A DNA stretch of 64,000 nt from Bordetella petrii. GTDB taxonomy: Bacteria; Pseudomonadota; Gammaproteobacteria; Burkholderiales; Burkholderiaceae_B. The stretch lies in NCBI GenBank assembly GCA_017745595.1, contig WMBV01000016.1, positions 62,001-126,000 on the forward strand. The letters are read 5' to 3'. The position numbers and the translations under genes are program-made. A model generated the notes under the pieces. That model did not search any database. It had not been told where the DNA came from and saw only the letters and a list, made by a program, of their open reading frames with translations. How positions within the stretch are numbered: the first letter of the stretch is position 1; the number at the start of each line of letters is the position of its first letter. Below, in pieces: positions 63,784 through 64,000 of this stretch.

Positions 63784-64000
63784 CGCTATTTTGCCGACCG
63801 GGCAGCGGGACAGTCTTATGACTACTAAAAGCAGTGGAAAATCCGCCGTGCTGGGCGCGGTCGCTACGTTGGCCCTGATCGCGCTGCCGTTCCTCACCAA
63901 CGACTATGTGCAGTACGTGATCAACATGATCATTATCTACGGCCTGGTCGCGGTGGGGTTCAACATCGTGCTGGGCTACCTGGGGCAGCTGGCCTTTGCC
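63776..64000 (+). CDS. livM: ABC transporter permease LivM (3' end outside window)
   Basis: First 75 residues only. GTG at 63776 has AGGAGGT five bases upstream, a much better site than the in-frame ATG at 63818. The visible part contains YVINMIIIYGLVAVGFNIVLG and YLGQLAFA, the usual N-terminal core of LivM. Confidence 0.88.
   Translation, partial: MSDAILPTGQRDSLMTTKSSGKSAVLGAVATLALIALPFLTNDYVQYVINMIIIYGLVAVGFNIVLGYLGQLAFA

Overview
The window is high-GC chromosomal DNA from a betaproteobacterium, most likely Alcaligenaceae (Bordetella/Achromobacter-like). The evidence is the dense packing of catabolic operons, three intact Bug-type (TctC-family) periplasmic receptors with a tctAB pair, FCD-GntR/IclR control of carboxylate operons, and strong GC bias at third codon positions, which creates very long antisense open frames. 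No rRNA, tRNA, CRISPR array or insertion sequence was recognised.

Layout. (1) 1-4141, plus strand: the 3' end of a sulfatase, an FGE-like maturation enzyme, and a second sulfatase that is predicted to be a lipoprotein with a Cys-type active site. Both sulfatases end in dockerin-like Ca-loop repeats. (2) 4174-15176: an almost complete type II secretion system, gspGHIJKLMNDEF on the minus strand and a short gspC on the plus strand, with no prepilin peptidase gene. (3) 15173-26580: a beta-barrel protein, then a minus-strand catabolic operon (aminotransferase, tctC, tctB, tctA, crotonase, class III CoA-transferase) divergent from an FCD-GntR regulator and a YdiJ-like FAD/Fe-S dehydrogenase. (4) 26606-28440: a UGT-type glycosyltransferase coupled to a TetR regulator. 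(5) 28542-40427: a carboxylate locus holding an OYE/TMADH-like reductase, a Bug receptor, a TcuA-like flavoprotein, an isochorismatase-like hydrolase, an Asp/Glu-racemase-like protein, an aconitase paralogue, a GntR regulator, an ICL/PEP-mutase-family lyase and an SDR. (6) 40561-46354: an ABC-F ATPase, then an IclR regulator divergent from prpB-like, Bug, CHMI-like and FAH-like genes. (7) 46401-55408: a DUF805 gene and a kdp operon in the unusual order F-(microprotein)-A-C-B-D-E. (8) 55409-64000: a DapA-family lyase with a small coupled gene, a ferric-reductase-like protein, two FAD dehydrogenases, and the start of a liv-type ABC transporter.

How it may fit together. The sulfatases, their exported-looking FGE and a T2SS with a lipidated secretin may form one sulfatase maturation and surface-delivery unit. 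In region 5 a repeated AATCTGTAAACA-like motif lies upstream of the TcuA-like gene and in the aconitase/GntR divergent promoter. This suggests one regulon that could turn a tricarballylate- or aconitate-like acid into isocitrate and then cleave it. Around 22.5 kb a near-perfect palindrome, TTTGTATACAAA, occurs at both ends of the divergent promoter and is a good candidate operator for the GntR gene there. Substrates of all the catabolic operons are inferred, not shown.
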